DNA of 33,907 nucleotides from JBAWAP01 sp049589355 (GCA_049589355.1 JBAWAP010000114.1:1-33907); one strand, 5' to 3'; positions 1 to 7,729 are shown, counted from the stretch's first letter. Made by a program: numbers and translations. The notes: generated by a model not told the origin, from the letters alone.

Positions 1-1791
1 GGTGGGGGTGGGTTCAAGCACCCGGAGGCTAGTGCCACCACGGCGACTAACTGTCCGGCCTCCATCGGTAGAGATATCCACAGCGAAGGCGTAGTCGCCT
101 GGCTCTCCAGCCGTCCATACATAGCGAGGATCGCTCAGTGGCTTCATTGTTTTGGATAGCTTACCCGTTGCGTCTTCCACTGTCCAAATCAGCTCAAACC
201 GGCTTTCCACTGAAGGTGCTGTGAGTTCTCGGAACTGACGCACGACCTCCCAAACCCTCTCGTCGTTCCCCTGATCAAGCAGATTCGCTATGGTTACACC
301 CCGCAGATTGTACTGGGCTATCAATTCCAGTTTGTGGGCGATGCACTCTGCACTTCCCAACCAAACCGTACATTGCTCGCCCCCCTCGTCGGTGTAGTTG
401 AACCAATAGGTCTGAGTGGCCTGATCGAAATTAAGGCCGCCTGACTCCTCCAAAGTAGCCAGGGCCAGGATCACCCGTTCGCCGGGATCAATGGTGGGAT
501 CCTCCGCCTCGACCGCGATTTGGACCAGGGGAGCCAGGGTTTCGATATAAGGTGTACTGGTGATGATGTCGCCAACCCTTTCCAGGCTATAGGTGGAGAT
601 AACCGGTTGGATCTTGTAACGGTTCACCTCACCTACCGCCCAATCCAGGAGAGATTCCATCCACCCACCAGGAGCGTAAGCCATGGGATCGTCAGGAACC
701 GGGATCTTGAGAACATCCACGGCCCGTCCTAAGGTGCGCCAGTCGTAAGCACCTGTCTCCCAGCCACCTCCGGCCCTTTGGCTGGGGGGAGTGACCCACA
801 AGGTCAGCAATCTCCCGTTCTCGTGCAGCCTCTCAGCTAGCTCAGAGATGAAAAGGCTGAACACATCCCTCAGCTCGACGTTGATTCCTCGATAGTCTAT
901 GTCAATGCCCCCACAGGCGCTATCAACCGCTAACCCAACGATGGTCGCGATGTGTTTTTCCCGCAGTTCGACGTTATTGAGCATGTTGTTAACGAGATCG
1001 TCTCTGATGCCATCTTGCTCGCTCCAATTGCGCAGGGTGGGCAAGATAGCACACGAGGTCATCTCACCCGCCTGGCGCAGGGATTCGATGTCGCCCTCTA
1101 TTCCGCCCCCATCGCCCAGGCAAAGGCCTTGGGGATTTAGTCCTGCCAAGACTTCCCCCGCTTCAGGCGGCACGGCATCTCCGCTGGACAACTCGGTCGA
1201 AACACTTGGGGGGACAGGCTTGGTCTGCATTACCACCACCGAGGAGGGCACAGAGGACAAACGGGCTACGATCGTATCGTCCTCGGCGATAACGTGGCCA
1301 GGAAGCCACTGCCACTCTTCACCCGTCCAGGTGTAGAGGTCGAGGGTGTGGTATGGCTCGGCGTCGTTGGGGATGGGCACGGTGAGGATAGCCGCCGAGG
1401 GCATCTTCCCCCGCAAAGTGATCTGGTAGAAGGGGCTTCTCATGTCCAGGTTGGCGGGGATGGCTTCGGCCGCTTCCGCCAGTTCTTTCCCGGCCGATTT
1501 TTGCAGGAAATCGGGGCGCGGCACCGGAGTGAGCTTGACCTTGACCGAGCCCGACATCTCAGCGGGAGGGATCTCTAATCGGGTGCCGTCGGGATTCTCC
1601 ACCCACCAGTTGTCTTGATTGATGGTGGTGTAGCCGACTTCCAAGATACGATCCTTGATCGAGATGGGTGGAAGAAGCAAGGCTGCCAGAACTAACAAAG
1701 GGATCAGCCCGAAATTCATGATTCGGCTGATCCACTTTCTCTTTGTCCCTGTGGTAATAGTATCTGACAAGGAGTTTGGTTTATCTTCCAT
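1..1791 (-). CDS. Membrane-anchored GH18-like (chitinase-fold) protein, C-terminus cut by window edge
   Basis: The minus strand is open from the ATG at 1791 to the window edge (597 codons, no stop). A short basic N-terminus is followed by a hydrophobic segment at about residues 25-45, a signal anchor or signal peptide, so the bulk should be outside the cell. Residues about 60-230 form a beta-rich N-terminal region. From about residue 235 on the sequence reads like a GH18 TIM barrel: LTLWVTPP, YDWRTLGRAVD, MAYAPGGW and VWLGSAECIAHKLEL match the order of strands in YaaH/chitinase-like proteins. The usual DGxDxDxE signature is GGIDIDYR at residues 294-301, so the catalytic Glu is Arg (R301) and hydrolase activity is doubtful. 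The visible end (LEPTPT) looks like the start of a Pro/Thr linker to another domain. AGGAG lies upstream of the ATG. It is divergent from the foldase gene. A binding or lectin-like role at the cell surface is inferred. Confidence 0.72.
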   Translation of the reverse strand, partial: MEDKPNSLSDTITTGTKRKWISRIMNFGLIPLLVLAALLLPPISIKDRILEVGYTTINQDNWWVENPDGTRLEIPPAEMSGSVKVKLTPVPRPDFLQKSAGKELAEAAEAIPANLDMRSPFYQITLRGKMPSAAILTVPIPNDAEPYHTLDLYTWTGEEWQWLPGHVIAEDDTIVARLSSVPSSVVVMQTKPVPPSVSTELSSGDAVPPEAGEVLAGLNPQGLCLGDGGGIEGDIESLRQAGEMTSCAILPTLRNWSEQDGIRDDLVNNMLNNVELREKHIATIVGLAVDSACGGIDIDYRGINVELRDVFSLFISELAERLHENGRLLTLWVTPPSQRAGGGWETGAYDWRTLGRAVDVLKIPVPDDPMAYAPGGWMESLLDWAVGEVNRYKIQPVISTYSLERVGDIITSTPYIETLAPLVQIAVEAEDPTIDPGERVILALATLEESGGLNFDQATQTYWFNYTDEGGEQCTVWLGSAECIAHKLELIAQYNLRGVTIANLLDQGNDERVWEVVRQFRELTAPSVESRFELIWTVEDATGKLSKTMKPLSDPRYVWTAGEPGDYAFAVDISTDGGRTVSRRGGTSLRVLEPTPT

Positions 1792-1941
1792 TGAGACTCT
1801 CGCTCCTTTTTGTGAAAATAGGCGATAACTGTAGCGCCCTCTATCGTTTGACGGCTCCCTGGTCTATCAAACACGATGGGTATTTTATCACAAGAGAAGC
1901 CTTTTGGCAAATATAATAGCTCGCGGCAGGAGAGATCCCGG

Positions 1942-1970
1942 TTGCGCAAAATGGAGTCTCCCTGTATAAT
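1942..1970 (+). promoter_or_regulatory. Sigma-70 type promoter for the PpiC lipoprotein/CooC pair
   Basis: TTGCGC at 1942-1947, a 17-bp spacer and TATAAT at 1965-1970. The word TATAATAGCTC also occurs 53 bp upstream (1912-1922) without a convincing -35. The predicted start is about 45 nt before the TTG start codon. Confidence 0.65.
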
Positions 1971-2020
1971 AGCTCCGCATCATGATCAGGTCATCCATGA
2001 TCTCGTAGCAAGGAGGGTAC

Positions 2021-3022
2021 TTGGACCACAAGCGATTAGGGTTTGTCAGCGGCATCATTTTGGGCTTGCTGGTGAGCTGTGGGCCGGAAGAGGTTCCCCT
2101 CAGCGAAGGGGTGACGCCCAGGCCGACCAATACGGCTACGCAGGAGGTGGCTCCGCCTCCAGCGACAGCCACGGTGGCCGAACCCTCCCCGACAGCGACG
2201 GTGGCCAAACCCTCCCCCAATGCGACCAGCGAACGGCCTCTGGCGGCTATGGTGAATGGGCAGCCCATCCTCTTGGACGACTACCAGAAAGAGACGGCCA
2301 GATTCGAGGCGGCTATGATGGGGCAGGGCTTAGATCTGGAGGGCGAAGAGGGACAGGGGAAGCTGGCCCAGATGCGCCGCCAGGTTCTGGACTCGATGAT
2401 CGAGCAAGTGCTCATCAAGCAGGCCGCCGCCCAAGAAGGCGTGGCTATCTCCGAAGAAGAGGTGGAAGCGGCGATCCAAGAGAGCATTGAGGAGGGAGGA
2501 GGCCAAGCGAGCTTCGAAGAATGGCTGCGAATCAGCGACTTGGACTACAAGGATTTCGAAGAGGAACTCCGTTTCCAATTGCTGGCCCTGGCTATCTTCG
2601 AGCAGGTCACGGCCTCTGTACCGACCACGGCCGAGCAGGTACACGCTCGACACATCTTGGTGGATACAGAAGAGGAAGCCCAGGCCATCTTGACTCGACT
2701 GCAAGCGGGAGAGGACTTCGTGGCCTTGGCCAGGCAGCTATCCCAGGACGAGAACACTAAAGAAGCAGGGGGCGATTTAGGCTTCTTCCCCCCGGGACTG
2801 TTGATCTCGCCCGAAGTTGAAGAGGCTGCCTTTGCTCTCCTGCCTGGCCAGATTAGCGGAGTGGTGCGGAGCCAGTTCGGCTACCACGTCGTCCAGGTCT
2901 TGGAAAAGGTCCCCAATCGCCCCCTCCCGCCGGAGCTATTGAACACCCTGAAGGAACAAGCCTTCGCTCGCTGGATGCAGGAGCAGTGGGATAGCGCCAC
3001 TATCGAGCGCTTCATTGATTAG
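2021..3022 (+). CDS. PpiC-type peptidyl-prolyl isomerase lipoprotein (SurA/PrsA-like foldase)
   Basis: Predicted extracytoplasmic foldase that isomerises peptidyl-prolyl bonds in secreted proteins. The TTG start at 2021 is chosen because AGGAGGG (2011-2017) lies 3-4 nt before it. Residues 1-19 are a lipoprotein signal peptide ending in a lipobox, LVSC, with Cys19 as the lipid anchor. Residues about 25-70 are a Pro/Thr/Ala linker containing a 9-residue tandem repeat (27 bp, around 2157-2215). A SurA-like N-terminal helical region follows (about 75-200, beginning MVNGQPI). The parvulin domain is at about 205-310: HARHILV, GGDLGFF, FALLPGQISGVV and FGYHVVQV are the expected landmarks. CooC starts 17 nt downstream, so the two are likely co-transcribed. 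Its 333 residues are normal for the family. Confidence 0.88.
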   Translation: MDHKRLGFVSGIILGLLVSCGPEEVPLSEGVTPRPTNTATQEVAPPPATATVAEPSPTATVAKPSPNATSERPLAAMVNGQPILLDDYQKETARFEAAMMGQGLDLEGEEGQGKLAQMRRQVLDSMIEQVLIKQAAAQEGVAISEEEVEAAIQESIEEGGGQASFEEWLRISDLDYKDFEEELRFQLLALAIFEQVTASVPTTAEQVHARHILVDTEEEAQAILTRLQAGEDFVALARQLSQDENTKEAGGDLGFFPPGLLISPEVEEAAFALLPGQISGVVRSQFGYHVVQVLEKVPNRPLPPELLNTLKEQAFARWMQEQWDSATIERFID

Positions 3023-3039
3023 AAAGAGGATGGAGACAC

Positions 3040-3813
3040 ATGCCTAAGATTGCTATCACTGGCAAGGGAGGGGTGGGTAAGACCACCCTGGCCAGTTTAC
3101 TGGCCTATATCTATGCCCAGCGAGGCCAGAGGGTGCTGGCCATAGACGCTGATCCCAACGCTAATTTGGCCTCGGCTCTGGGATTCCCCGCGGAAGTGGC
3201 CGCTCAAATCGCCCCCATCGCCGAGATGGAGGAACTCATCTACGAGCGCACCGGGGCCAAGCCAGGGGAGTACGGTGGCTTCTTCAAGCTGAATCCTCGC
3301 GTGGACGATATTCCCGACCGCTTCTCGGCCGAATGGCGCGGTGTGAGGCTGCTAGTGATGGGCACCATCAAGGGAGGTGGCACCGGCTGCGTCTGCCCTG
3401 AGAGCGCCCTCCTCAAGAATCTGGTGCGCCATCTACTTTTGCAGCGTTCCGAGGTAATCATCCTCGACATGGAGGCTGGCATCGAGCATTTGGGGCGGGG
3501 CACGGCTGAGGCCGTTGATGCCATGATCGCCGTCGTCGAGCCGGGACAGCGTAGCCTGCAGACAGCTCAAACCATCTCTCGTTTGGCCGCTGACATCGGC
3601 ATTGAGGAGGTTTACATCGTCGGCAACAAGGTGCGAGGCCAGGCCGACCGGGACTTCATCACTGAGAACCTACCCGGCTTCAAGATACTCGGCTTCCTTT
3701 CTGAGAGCTCCCTGGCTATCGAGGCCGACCGCCAGGGAATCTCGGTTTTCGACCTCGACCCCCAGATGGTGAAAGAGGCCACAGCCATCGCAGACGGTCT
3801 ATCTAGCCTCTGA
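3040..3813 (+). CDS. cooC: CooC-family nickel-insertion ATPase (MinD/ParA-like P-loop)
   Basis: Carbon monoxide dehydrogenase maturation ATPase: it binds Ni and ATP as a dimer and helps load the CODH active-site cluster. Visible features are the deviant Walker A GKGGVGKTT (residues 8-16), IDADPNANLA for switch I, and the family-specific CVC motif (Cys117, Cys119) within GTGCVCPE, which binds metal at the dimer interface. IILDMEAGIEHLGRG is the Walker B/switch II region. The length of 257 residues is typical. SD-like GGAG precedes the ATG. No CODH gene is in the window. A generic MinD-like role for another metalloenzyme is possible, but the CxC motif favours CooC. Confidence 0.85.
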   Translation: MPKIAITGKGGVGKTTLASLLAYIYAQRGQRVLAIDADPNANLASALGFPAEVAAQIAPIAEMEELIYERTGAKPGEYGGFFKLNPRVDDIPDRFSAEWRGVRLLVMGTIKGGGTGCVCPESALLKNLVRHLLLQRSEVIILDMEAGIEHLGRGTAEAVDAMIAVVEPGQRSLQTAQTISRLAADIGIEEVYIVGNKVRGQADRDFITENLPGFKILGFLSESSLAIEADRQGISVFDLDPQMVKEATAIADGLSSL

Positions 3814-3858
3814 ACTCACCCTGCGGGTCCTCAGCTACAGAATCCCGGCCAAGCACAC

Positions 3859-3892
3859 AAGCTCCGACCGTAAGCAACGGTCGGAGCTTTCG
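3859..3892 (+). terminator. Intrinsic terminator after cooC
   Basis: Perfect 12-bp stem (3859-3870 with 3878-3889) around the 7-nt loop TAAGCAA, with a short T run (3888-3892). It ends the foldase-cooC transcript. Confidence 0.8.
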
Positions 3893-3929
3893 CTGTCCGG
3901 GTGCAAACGTGTTCGGGCAGGCATTTGCG

Positions 3930-3958
3930 TTGCTTTTTCTCGGGCTCCATGCTATAAT
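3930..3958 (+). promoter_or_regulatory. Promoter of the first toxin-antitoxin operon
   Basis: TTGCTT at 3930-3935, 17-bp spacer, TATAAT at 3953-3958. The leader to the antitoxin ATG is about 85 nt. Confidence 0.65.
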
Positions 3959-4049
3959 ATCGTCAGTTGGATATCGAGGAGATACTTGATGTCAGAGGAT
4001 TCGAAGAGTGGACGACTATAGAGAGATTTCTCGATGAGGTGGTGGAGAG

Positions 4050-4262
4050 ATGCAAAAGGTTATTCCGTTGAAAATCGAGGATGGCAGACTTTCTCTGAGC
4101 CAAGATGTGTTGCCAGAGGCCTGGCTCGATGAGCCAATAGAGGCCATTGTGAAGAGCTACGCCATCCTCATCAAACCTCAGTCTCTGTCGCAAAAAGTGC
4201 GAGGAATCGTCAAGAAGCGCCTGTCATACGAAGAACTGGACGAACTCTACAGTAAGAGGTGA
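4050..4262 (+). CDS. Probable antitoxin of a VapBC-type module
   Basis: A 70-residue protein immediately before a PIN-domain toxin gene. The N-terminus (VIPLKIEDGRLSLSQDVL) resembles the beta-strand DNA-binding part of small prevent-host-death or AbrB-like antitoxins. The C-terminal half is charged and helical (VRGIVKKRLSYEELDELYSKR), as expected for a segment that wraps around the toxin. GGAGAG precedes the ATG. The stop TGA (4260-4262) lies 2 nt before the toxin ATG, the tight spacing of TA operons. I cannot assign a named antitoxin family with confidence; the role comes mainly from position and size. Confidence 0.65.
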   Translation: MQKVIPLKIEDGRLSLSQDVLPEAWLDEPIEAIVKSYAILIKPQSLSQKVRGIVKKRLSYEELDELYSKR

Positions 4263-4264
4263 TC

Positions 4265-4780
4265 ATGGTCCAGGATCTGGCCGATTTCGTTGCCGATGAG
4301 CCTATCTTCGTTGATGCCAACATCTTCCTCTTTCACGCCTTCGACGACGAGGAGCATGGGAAAGCAGCCACCTCTTTCCTCGTCAAGATTGAGAATGAGG
4401 AGATCGAAGCCCTGACTTCGTCACTGGTCATTGATGAGGTGTTCTTCAAGATCCTCGTTCAGGAGGCGGCTGCTCATTTGGAGAGACCGACGGTCCGGAA
4501 CATCAAGCGGGCCATGAAGGAGAAAACCTTCGTCGAGAAGGTCTATGCGCCTGTTTTGGAGTATAAGACCTACCTGGAGAGCCTGGCTTTCCTGGGGATG
4601 AGGATCGTGGAAGTAACAGGTGTGCATATGCTCACGGCTGCTGATATCGGGGCCGAGTTTGGGTTATTAATCACTGATGCAGCCCATGTTGCTGTCATGC
4701 GAGAGCGAGGGATAAGCCACCTGGCAACGGCGGATGCCGACCTTTTCGACATAGAGGGGATTACAGTCTGGACACCGTGA
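4265..4780 (+). CDS. PIN-domain ribonuclease toxin (VapC-like)
   Basis: A 171-residue PIN-domain protein. VapC toxins are Mg-dependent endoribonucleases, usually cutting tRNA or rRNA. The acidic metal-binding residues are in place: Asp in IFVDANIF near the N-terminus, Glu in VIDEVFF, Asp in ITDAAHVAVM and Asp in LATADADLF near the C-terminus. A GTG at 4259 is also in frame, but ATG 4265 sits 5 nt after GAGGTGAT and is preferred. It is longer than the common 130-140-residue VapC and belongs to the same sub-group as the PIN protein at 25444-25941. It is followed by a terminator. Confidence 0.82.
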   Translation: MVQDLADFVADEPIFVDANIFLFHAFDDEEHGKAATSFLVKIENEEIEALTSSLVIDEVFFKILVQEAAAHLERPTVRNIKRAMKEKTFVEKVYAPVLEYKTYLESLAFLGMRIVEVTGVHMLTAADIGAEFGLLITDAAHVAVMRERGISHLATADADLFDIEGITVWTP

Positions 4781-4891
4781 CCGAGCTAGTCGACGAGCTC
4801 TATGCACATGTCGCACCCTGAGGACGTACCCCTCCAACTCAAAGGCGCTTCAAATCCACCAGGCTTGGGCCAGAGCAGAATAGCCAGACGC

Positions 4892-4930
4892 AAGAGCCTC
4901 GCCCTCAGCAACCGGGGGCGAGGCTCTTCT
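4892..4930 (+). terminator. Intrinsic terminator after the first TA operon
   Basis: A 13-bp perfect stem (4892-4904 with 4916-4928), 11-nt loop, then TCTTCTTCG. It lies about 110 nt after the toxin stop. The rest of 4781-4891 shows no gene. Confidence 0.65.
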
Positions 4931-5009
4931 TCGCTTGGAAACAGTTTATCAGCCTCGTGTTTCTACTGCGCAAAGCGTACTCTTGCCACAATTTCGTTGC
5001 GACATTCAT

Positions 5010-5146
5010 CTCAAAACGTAACTGCTCAGCCTTGCGAAGGTTTGAAGGCGAATTCACCTGGAAACGTGCCTGGTGAGCAAAACTGCGTACACCTGCAAGC
5101 ATGTTTGCAACCTTCGCAAGGCTTGGCTGAGCAGTTACCTCAAAAC
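5010..5146. mobile_element. 121-bp MITE with IS66-like ends and an 8-bp target duplication
   Basis: The element spans 5018-5138. Its ends are inverted repeats starting GTAACTGCTCAG (5018-5029) and ending CTGAGCAGTTAC (5127-5138). Homology continues inward (CCTTGCGAAGGTT), with a 5-nt insertion in the right arm, giving arms of about 25-30 bp. It is flanked exactly by the 8-bp direct repeat CTCAAAAC (5010-5017 and 5139-5146). Ends beginning GTAA and 8-bp duplications are the hallmarks of the IS66 family (established knowledge). There is no coding capacity, so it would be a non-autonomous derivative. It fills most of the gene-free stretch between the toxin and the acetyltransferase. Confidence 0.78.
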
Positions 5147-5170
5147 AATAAAGAGCCCATTCCTGTTGGA

Positions 5171-5584
5171 TCAGCCGAGGACGTCGTCAATAGGGTAGGC
5201 GAACATGATGCGGGTGGTTTGGCGAAAGCCAACTTTCCTCCAGAAACCTAGCTCGCCTGGCACGGTCACGGCCAAAGAGGAGGCTCCTCGCTCCTCGAAT
5301 CTTTTGGCTATCTCTTGCACTAAGGCCCTGCCAATGCCACGACGCTGGTAGTCAGGGTGCACCGAGGCGATGTGAATGATGGCCCTGGAGCCATCGTAGA
5401 TTCCCCTGATGAACCCCACCACCCTGTAATCCTCCTCGGCTACCAGGAATTCGGCGGCCTGGCACTGATGCACCCTCAACATGGCCTCAGGGCCATCAAT
5501 CTCGGGATGTCCATATTGCTGGTTGGCTTTCAGGATCTCCACCAGTTGGTGAGCATCGCTGGGCACAAAATCTCTGATTCGCAT
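5171..5584 (-). CDS. GNAT-family N-acetyltransferase
   Basis: A 137-residue GCN5-related acetyltransferase that moves an acetyl group from acetyl-CoA to an amine; the substrate cannot be told. The acetyl-CoA pyrophosphate loop is in VHPDYQRRGIGRALV (Q/RxxGxG/A), preceded by the beta-4 strand AIIHIASV. The beta-bulge at the end is GFWRKVGFR, typical of the family. The ATG at 5584 is chosen because GGAGGCGG lies just upstream; an in-frame ATG 27 codons earlier would add an unconserved Arg-rich tail. It is the last gene of a leftward set whose upstream neighbour is separated by the REP-like cluster. Confidence 0.85.
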   Translation of the reverse strand: MRIRDFVPSDAHQLVEILKANQQYGHPEIDGPEAMLRVHQCQAAEFLVAEEDYRVVGFIRGIYDGSRAIIHIASVHPDYQRRGIGRALVQEIAKRFEERGASSLAVTVPGELGFWRKVGFRQTTRIMFAYPIDDVLG

Positions 5585-5700
5585 TTCACCGCCTCCCCTC
5601 CTTTGGCTAAAGCCTTCGGCGAATCTCGGGTGATAATCATAGCACCGACGGCGTCGTCCCTGCACGTAATTATACCAGGTTTCAGTGGCTCTGGCAAAAT

Positions 5701-5827
5701 AGCGGGGCGATGAAGTCGCCCCGCTACGAAGCAGCGCCCGATTAAATCAGGCTTGTATCCGGTTTGCTGGAGTCAAAGCCTCATTGATGAGGCGCTACTC
5801 TGTAGCCCGACGACTTCATCGTCGGGC
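5701..5827. repeat. Cluster of REP-like hairpins
   Basis: Four palindromes in 127 bp. Hairpin 1 is 5701-5725 (10-bp stem, loop TGAAG). Hairpin 4 is 5805-5827 (9-bp stem, loop CTTCA), the same design in the opposite orientation. Between them are a gapless palindrome around 5738-5753 (GCCCGATT with AATCAGGC, one G-T pair) and a 7-bp stem with a 2-nt loop at 5778-5793. Hairpins 1 and 4 share GTAGC and CGACTTCATCG, while their stem bases differ with compensation. The right half lies inside the 3' end of the metallophosphoesterase gene. Confidence 0.7.
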
Positions 5828-7056
5828 GAACCTTTGACGCTGGGCTTGCTACCCAGCTCAATAAGCTGTCCCCAGGGCTGACCCTCTTCGTCGTAGTCAA
5901 TGCGAGCATAGGTTAAGCGGCGGTCCTTGGTAAACTTCTCCGGATGGTTGAAGAGTTCTCTCCACGCGACCTCATCTTCGTCAGAGAAATCCCTTAGCCA
6001 AACCCACGTCCCTGTATTGAGGTAGAGGCCACCGGTCTCCAAGGGCTCGCTCAAGGCCACGTGAGTGTGGCCGAAAACTACGACGCGGGTGCCCTCCTCC
6101 CTGCTCTTGACTTCGGCTGCTTGATGCAAAGCAGAGTGTACCTTGGCTACCTCGCGCCGGGCCAGGGTCACGGCTGATGCCTTCCTGATGCCCAGGTCTT
6201 GGACATCCCTTAGATCTTCCAGCGTCCTGCCAGGCTTATCTGTTTTCGAAGGAGTGGGGGTTTCTTTCAGGGTCAAGCTGCCGAGGAACAGTGGTAGGGC
6301 TGCCTTCAAGAAGCCTACCAGAGCTTTGACAGCGAAGGAGAAATCGAAGGCGAAGCCGTACCAGATCAGGGAAGTGATGGGCTTGACACCGTCAATCCAG
6401 TAGCGCTCTCTCTCCACATCGTTAAAAAAGCCAATCACGAAGCGTGAGCCGGGCACCAGAACCAACTGATCCTCATCTGCTGGATTGTGGGGCTCCTCGA
6501 AATCGTCGAAGCGGTTGATCTTCTCCGCATATTGATTACCGTGCTCGATGTAGACCCCCTCGCGGTTGATACACCGCTCCTCGAAGGTCAATAGGGCCTC
6601 TTGCTCACCAGTGGCCCCCACTGCTTCCCTGATCCGATCCTGCACGGCCATCCAGTGGAGGTTCACGTCGTGATTGCCCTTGATGATGGTAGCTCGACGC
6701 AGAGGATTCGCGGCATTCAAGAAATCCCGCAGAGCGGCGAAGAAAACAGGGTGTCCAGCGATGATCAGGTTGACCCTCTTGAGAGAGTCTTCCTCCGAGG
6801 AGGACCGATAGTCTTCAACCGGGTAAGCTTTAGTGGGGTTGAATTCATTGAGGGAAGGAACCTGGAGGAATTCCATGATGTCGCCAGCCAAAATCAGCTC
6901 ACATTCCGTGCCCTCGGCGTCGCTCTCATCGCTTACGCCATTGAGAAACTGGGCGAGCTTTGCGTCCTGGGTGAAGTCCTCCAGAGCATTGCCCGCCTCG
7001 GCGAAACCTGCCCCCAGGTGCAAGTCGCTAACGATGATCTTGAACTTGCCAGCCAT
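5773..7056 (-). CDS. Calcineurin-like metallophosphoesterase (LpxH/YbbF-like motif set)
   Basis: A 427-residue binuclear-metal phosphoesterase. The five metal motifs are in order: SDLHLG (about residue 10), AGDIMEFL, IKGNHDVNLHW, IEHGNQY and FGHTHVALSEP, followed by LNTGTW. SDLHLG together with HGNQ is typical of the UDP-2,3-diacylglucosamine hydrolase-like branch, but a long insert (about 220-300, with a hydrophobic stretch FAVKALVGFLKAALPLFLGSL) and the total length argue against LpxH itself. The substrate is unknown. The last 18 or so residues (SPDDEVVG onwards) are encoded by the REP-like hairpins, so the native stop was probably lost to a repeat insertion. The ATG at 7056 begins MAGKFKIIVSD. 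Confidence 0.85.
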   Translation of the reverse strand: MAGKFKIIVSDLHLGAGFAEAGNALEDFTQDAKLAQFLNGVSDESDAEGTECELILAGDIMEFLQVPSLNEFNPTKAYPVEDYRSSSEEDSLKRVNLIIAGHPVFFAALRDFLNAANPLRRATIIKGNHDVNLHWMAVQDRIREAVGATGEQEALLTFEERCINREGVYIEHGNQYAEKINRFDDFEEPHNPADEDQLVLVPGSRFVIGFFNDVERERYWIDGVKPITSLIWYGFAFDFSFAVKALVGFLKAALPLFLGSLTLKETPTPSKTDKPGRTLEDLRDVQDLGIRKASAVTLARREVAKVHSALHQAAEVKSREEGTRVVVFGHTHVALSEPLETGGLYLNTGTWVWLRDFSDEDEVAWRELFNHPEKFTKDRRLTYARIDYDEEGQPWGQLIELGSKPSVKGSPDDEVVGLQSSASSMRL

Positions 7057-7105
7057 GAAACCGCCTTCCGTATGGAGTTGCCCGATATTATACTACAAGG
7101 CTGCT

Positions 7106-7594
7106 TCAGCGTCCACTATCCTGAAGCTCCCAGAGGCAGAGCAACCAATCCGGCATAGTGGCTTCTTCGATCAGATCACCTCGTCTAAGGTAGGGCTTAA
7201 TGTCCAGCACAGGTGTGCTGTCGTAGGCATCCAGCCCCAGCACTTTCAGGACGTTCTCCCGGCGTTCCAACAGCTTCACCACCGTGACCCCGATGGGGTT
7301 GGGTCGGACAGGACTCCGGGTAGCGAATACCCCCACCAACGGCAGCTCCTCCCTGTTCTCAGGGTGGACTTTCAACAGCGAGCGCCTGTCTTCGTCCACT
7401 TTGTGCAAGTAGAAGGTGATCAGGACATGGGAGAAGCCATCTATTCCATCCAGGGCTTCCACCAAGTGGGGAGCGACAACGACCTTGGAGGTGATAGTTT
7501 CCCACTTGGCATCGCTAGGGTATTCGATGCCATTGATCACCCGCCCAATGGGCACGAGGTTGATGCTCTCCTGTCGGGTGCTCTCTTCCATCAT
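7106..7594 (-). CDS. trmO: TrmO-family tRNA m6t6A37 methyltransferase
   Basis: A SAM-dependent enzyme that N6-methylates the threonylcarbamoyl group of t6A37 in tRNA-Thr (family knowledge from E. coli TrmO/TsaA). Landmarks are PIGRVINGI at the N-terminus, LDGIDGFSHVLITFYLH, and the signature RSPVRPNPIGVTVVKLL, then LDAYDSTPVLDIKPYL. It has 162 residues, about the size of the core domain. The start at 7594 (ATGATG) follows AAAGGAAA; longer in-frame starts would run upstream of the promoter. The gene is divergent from rsmI, with back-to-back promoters. Confidence 0.85.
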   Translation of the reverse strand: MMEESTRQESINLVPIGRVINGIEYPSDAKWETITSKVVVAPHLVEALDGIDGFSHVLITFYLHKVDEDRRSLLKVHPENREELPLVGVFATRSPVRPNPIGVTVVKLLERRENVLKVLGLDAYDSTPVLDIKPYLRRGDLIEEATMPDWLLCLWELQDSGR

Positions 7595-7625
7595 TGTCTC
7601 AGTTTCCTTTCTCCAAGTGCTTAAC

Positions 7626-7654
7626 ATTATAACATCGGCCCCTATAGATAGCAA
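7626..7654 (-). promoter_or_regulatory. Promoter of trmO (leftward)
   Basis: On the minus strand: TTGCTA (7649-7654), 17-bp spacer, TATAAT (7626-7631). Transcription would start near 7619, about 25 nt before the ATG. Confidence 0.7.
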
Positions 7655-7663
7655 AGTTGCATC

Positions 7664-7692
7664 TGGACTAAAAACGACCAATCCTGTATAAT
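7664..7692 (+). promoter_or_regulatory. Promoter of rsmI (rightward)
   Basis: TGGACT (7664-7669), 17-bp spacer, TATAAT (7687-7692). It is nearly adjacent to the trmO promoter, leaving 9 bp between the two -35 boxes, so the two genes may share regulation. Confidence 0.65.
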
Positions 7693-7729
7693 GGTGGCAA
7701 GCTCTACTAATGTCGTGAGGAGAGGATTA

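Noticed and set aside
899..1336. Plus-strand reading frames over 520-1578
   Set aside because: They are antisense to a continuous 597-codon GH18-like frame with clear homology motifs and show no domain.
3967..4071. A 34-codon TTG-started frame upstream of and overlapping the first antitoxin
   Set aside because: It would start a few nt after the predicted transcript start, has no Shine-Dalgarno and is out of frame with the antitoxin; likely chance.
7691..7729. ATG 7691 as the rsmI start
   Set aside because: It overlaps the -10 box TATAAT, has no Shine-Dalgarno, and adds residues absent from the family; GTG 7730 fits.
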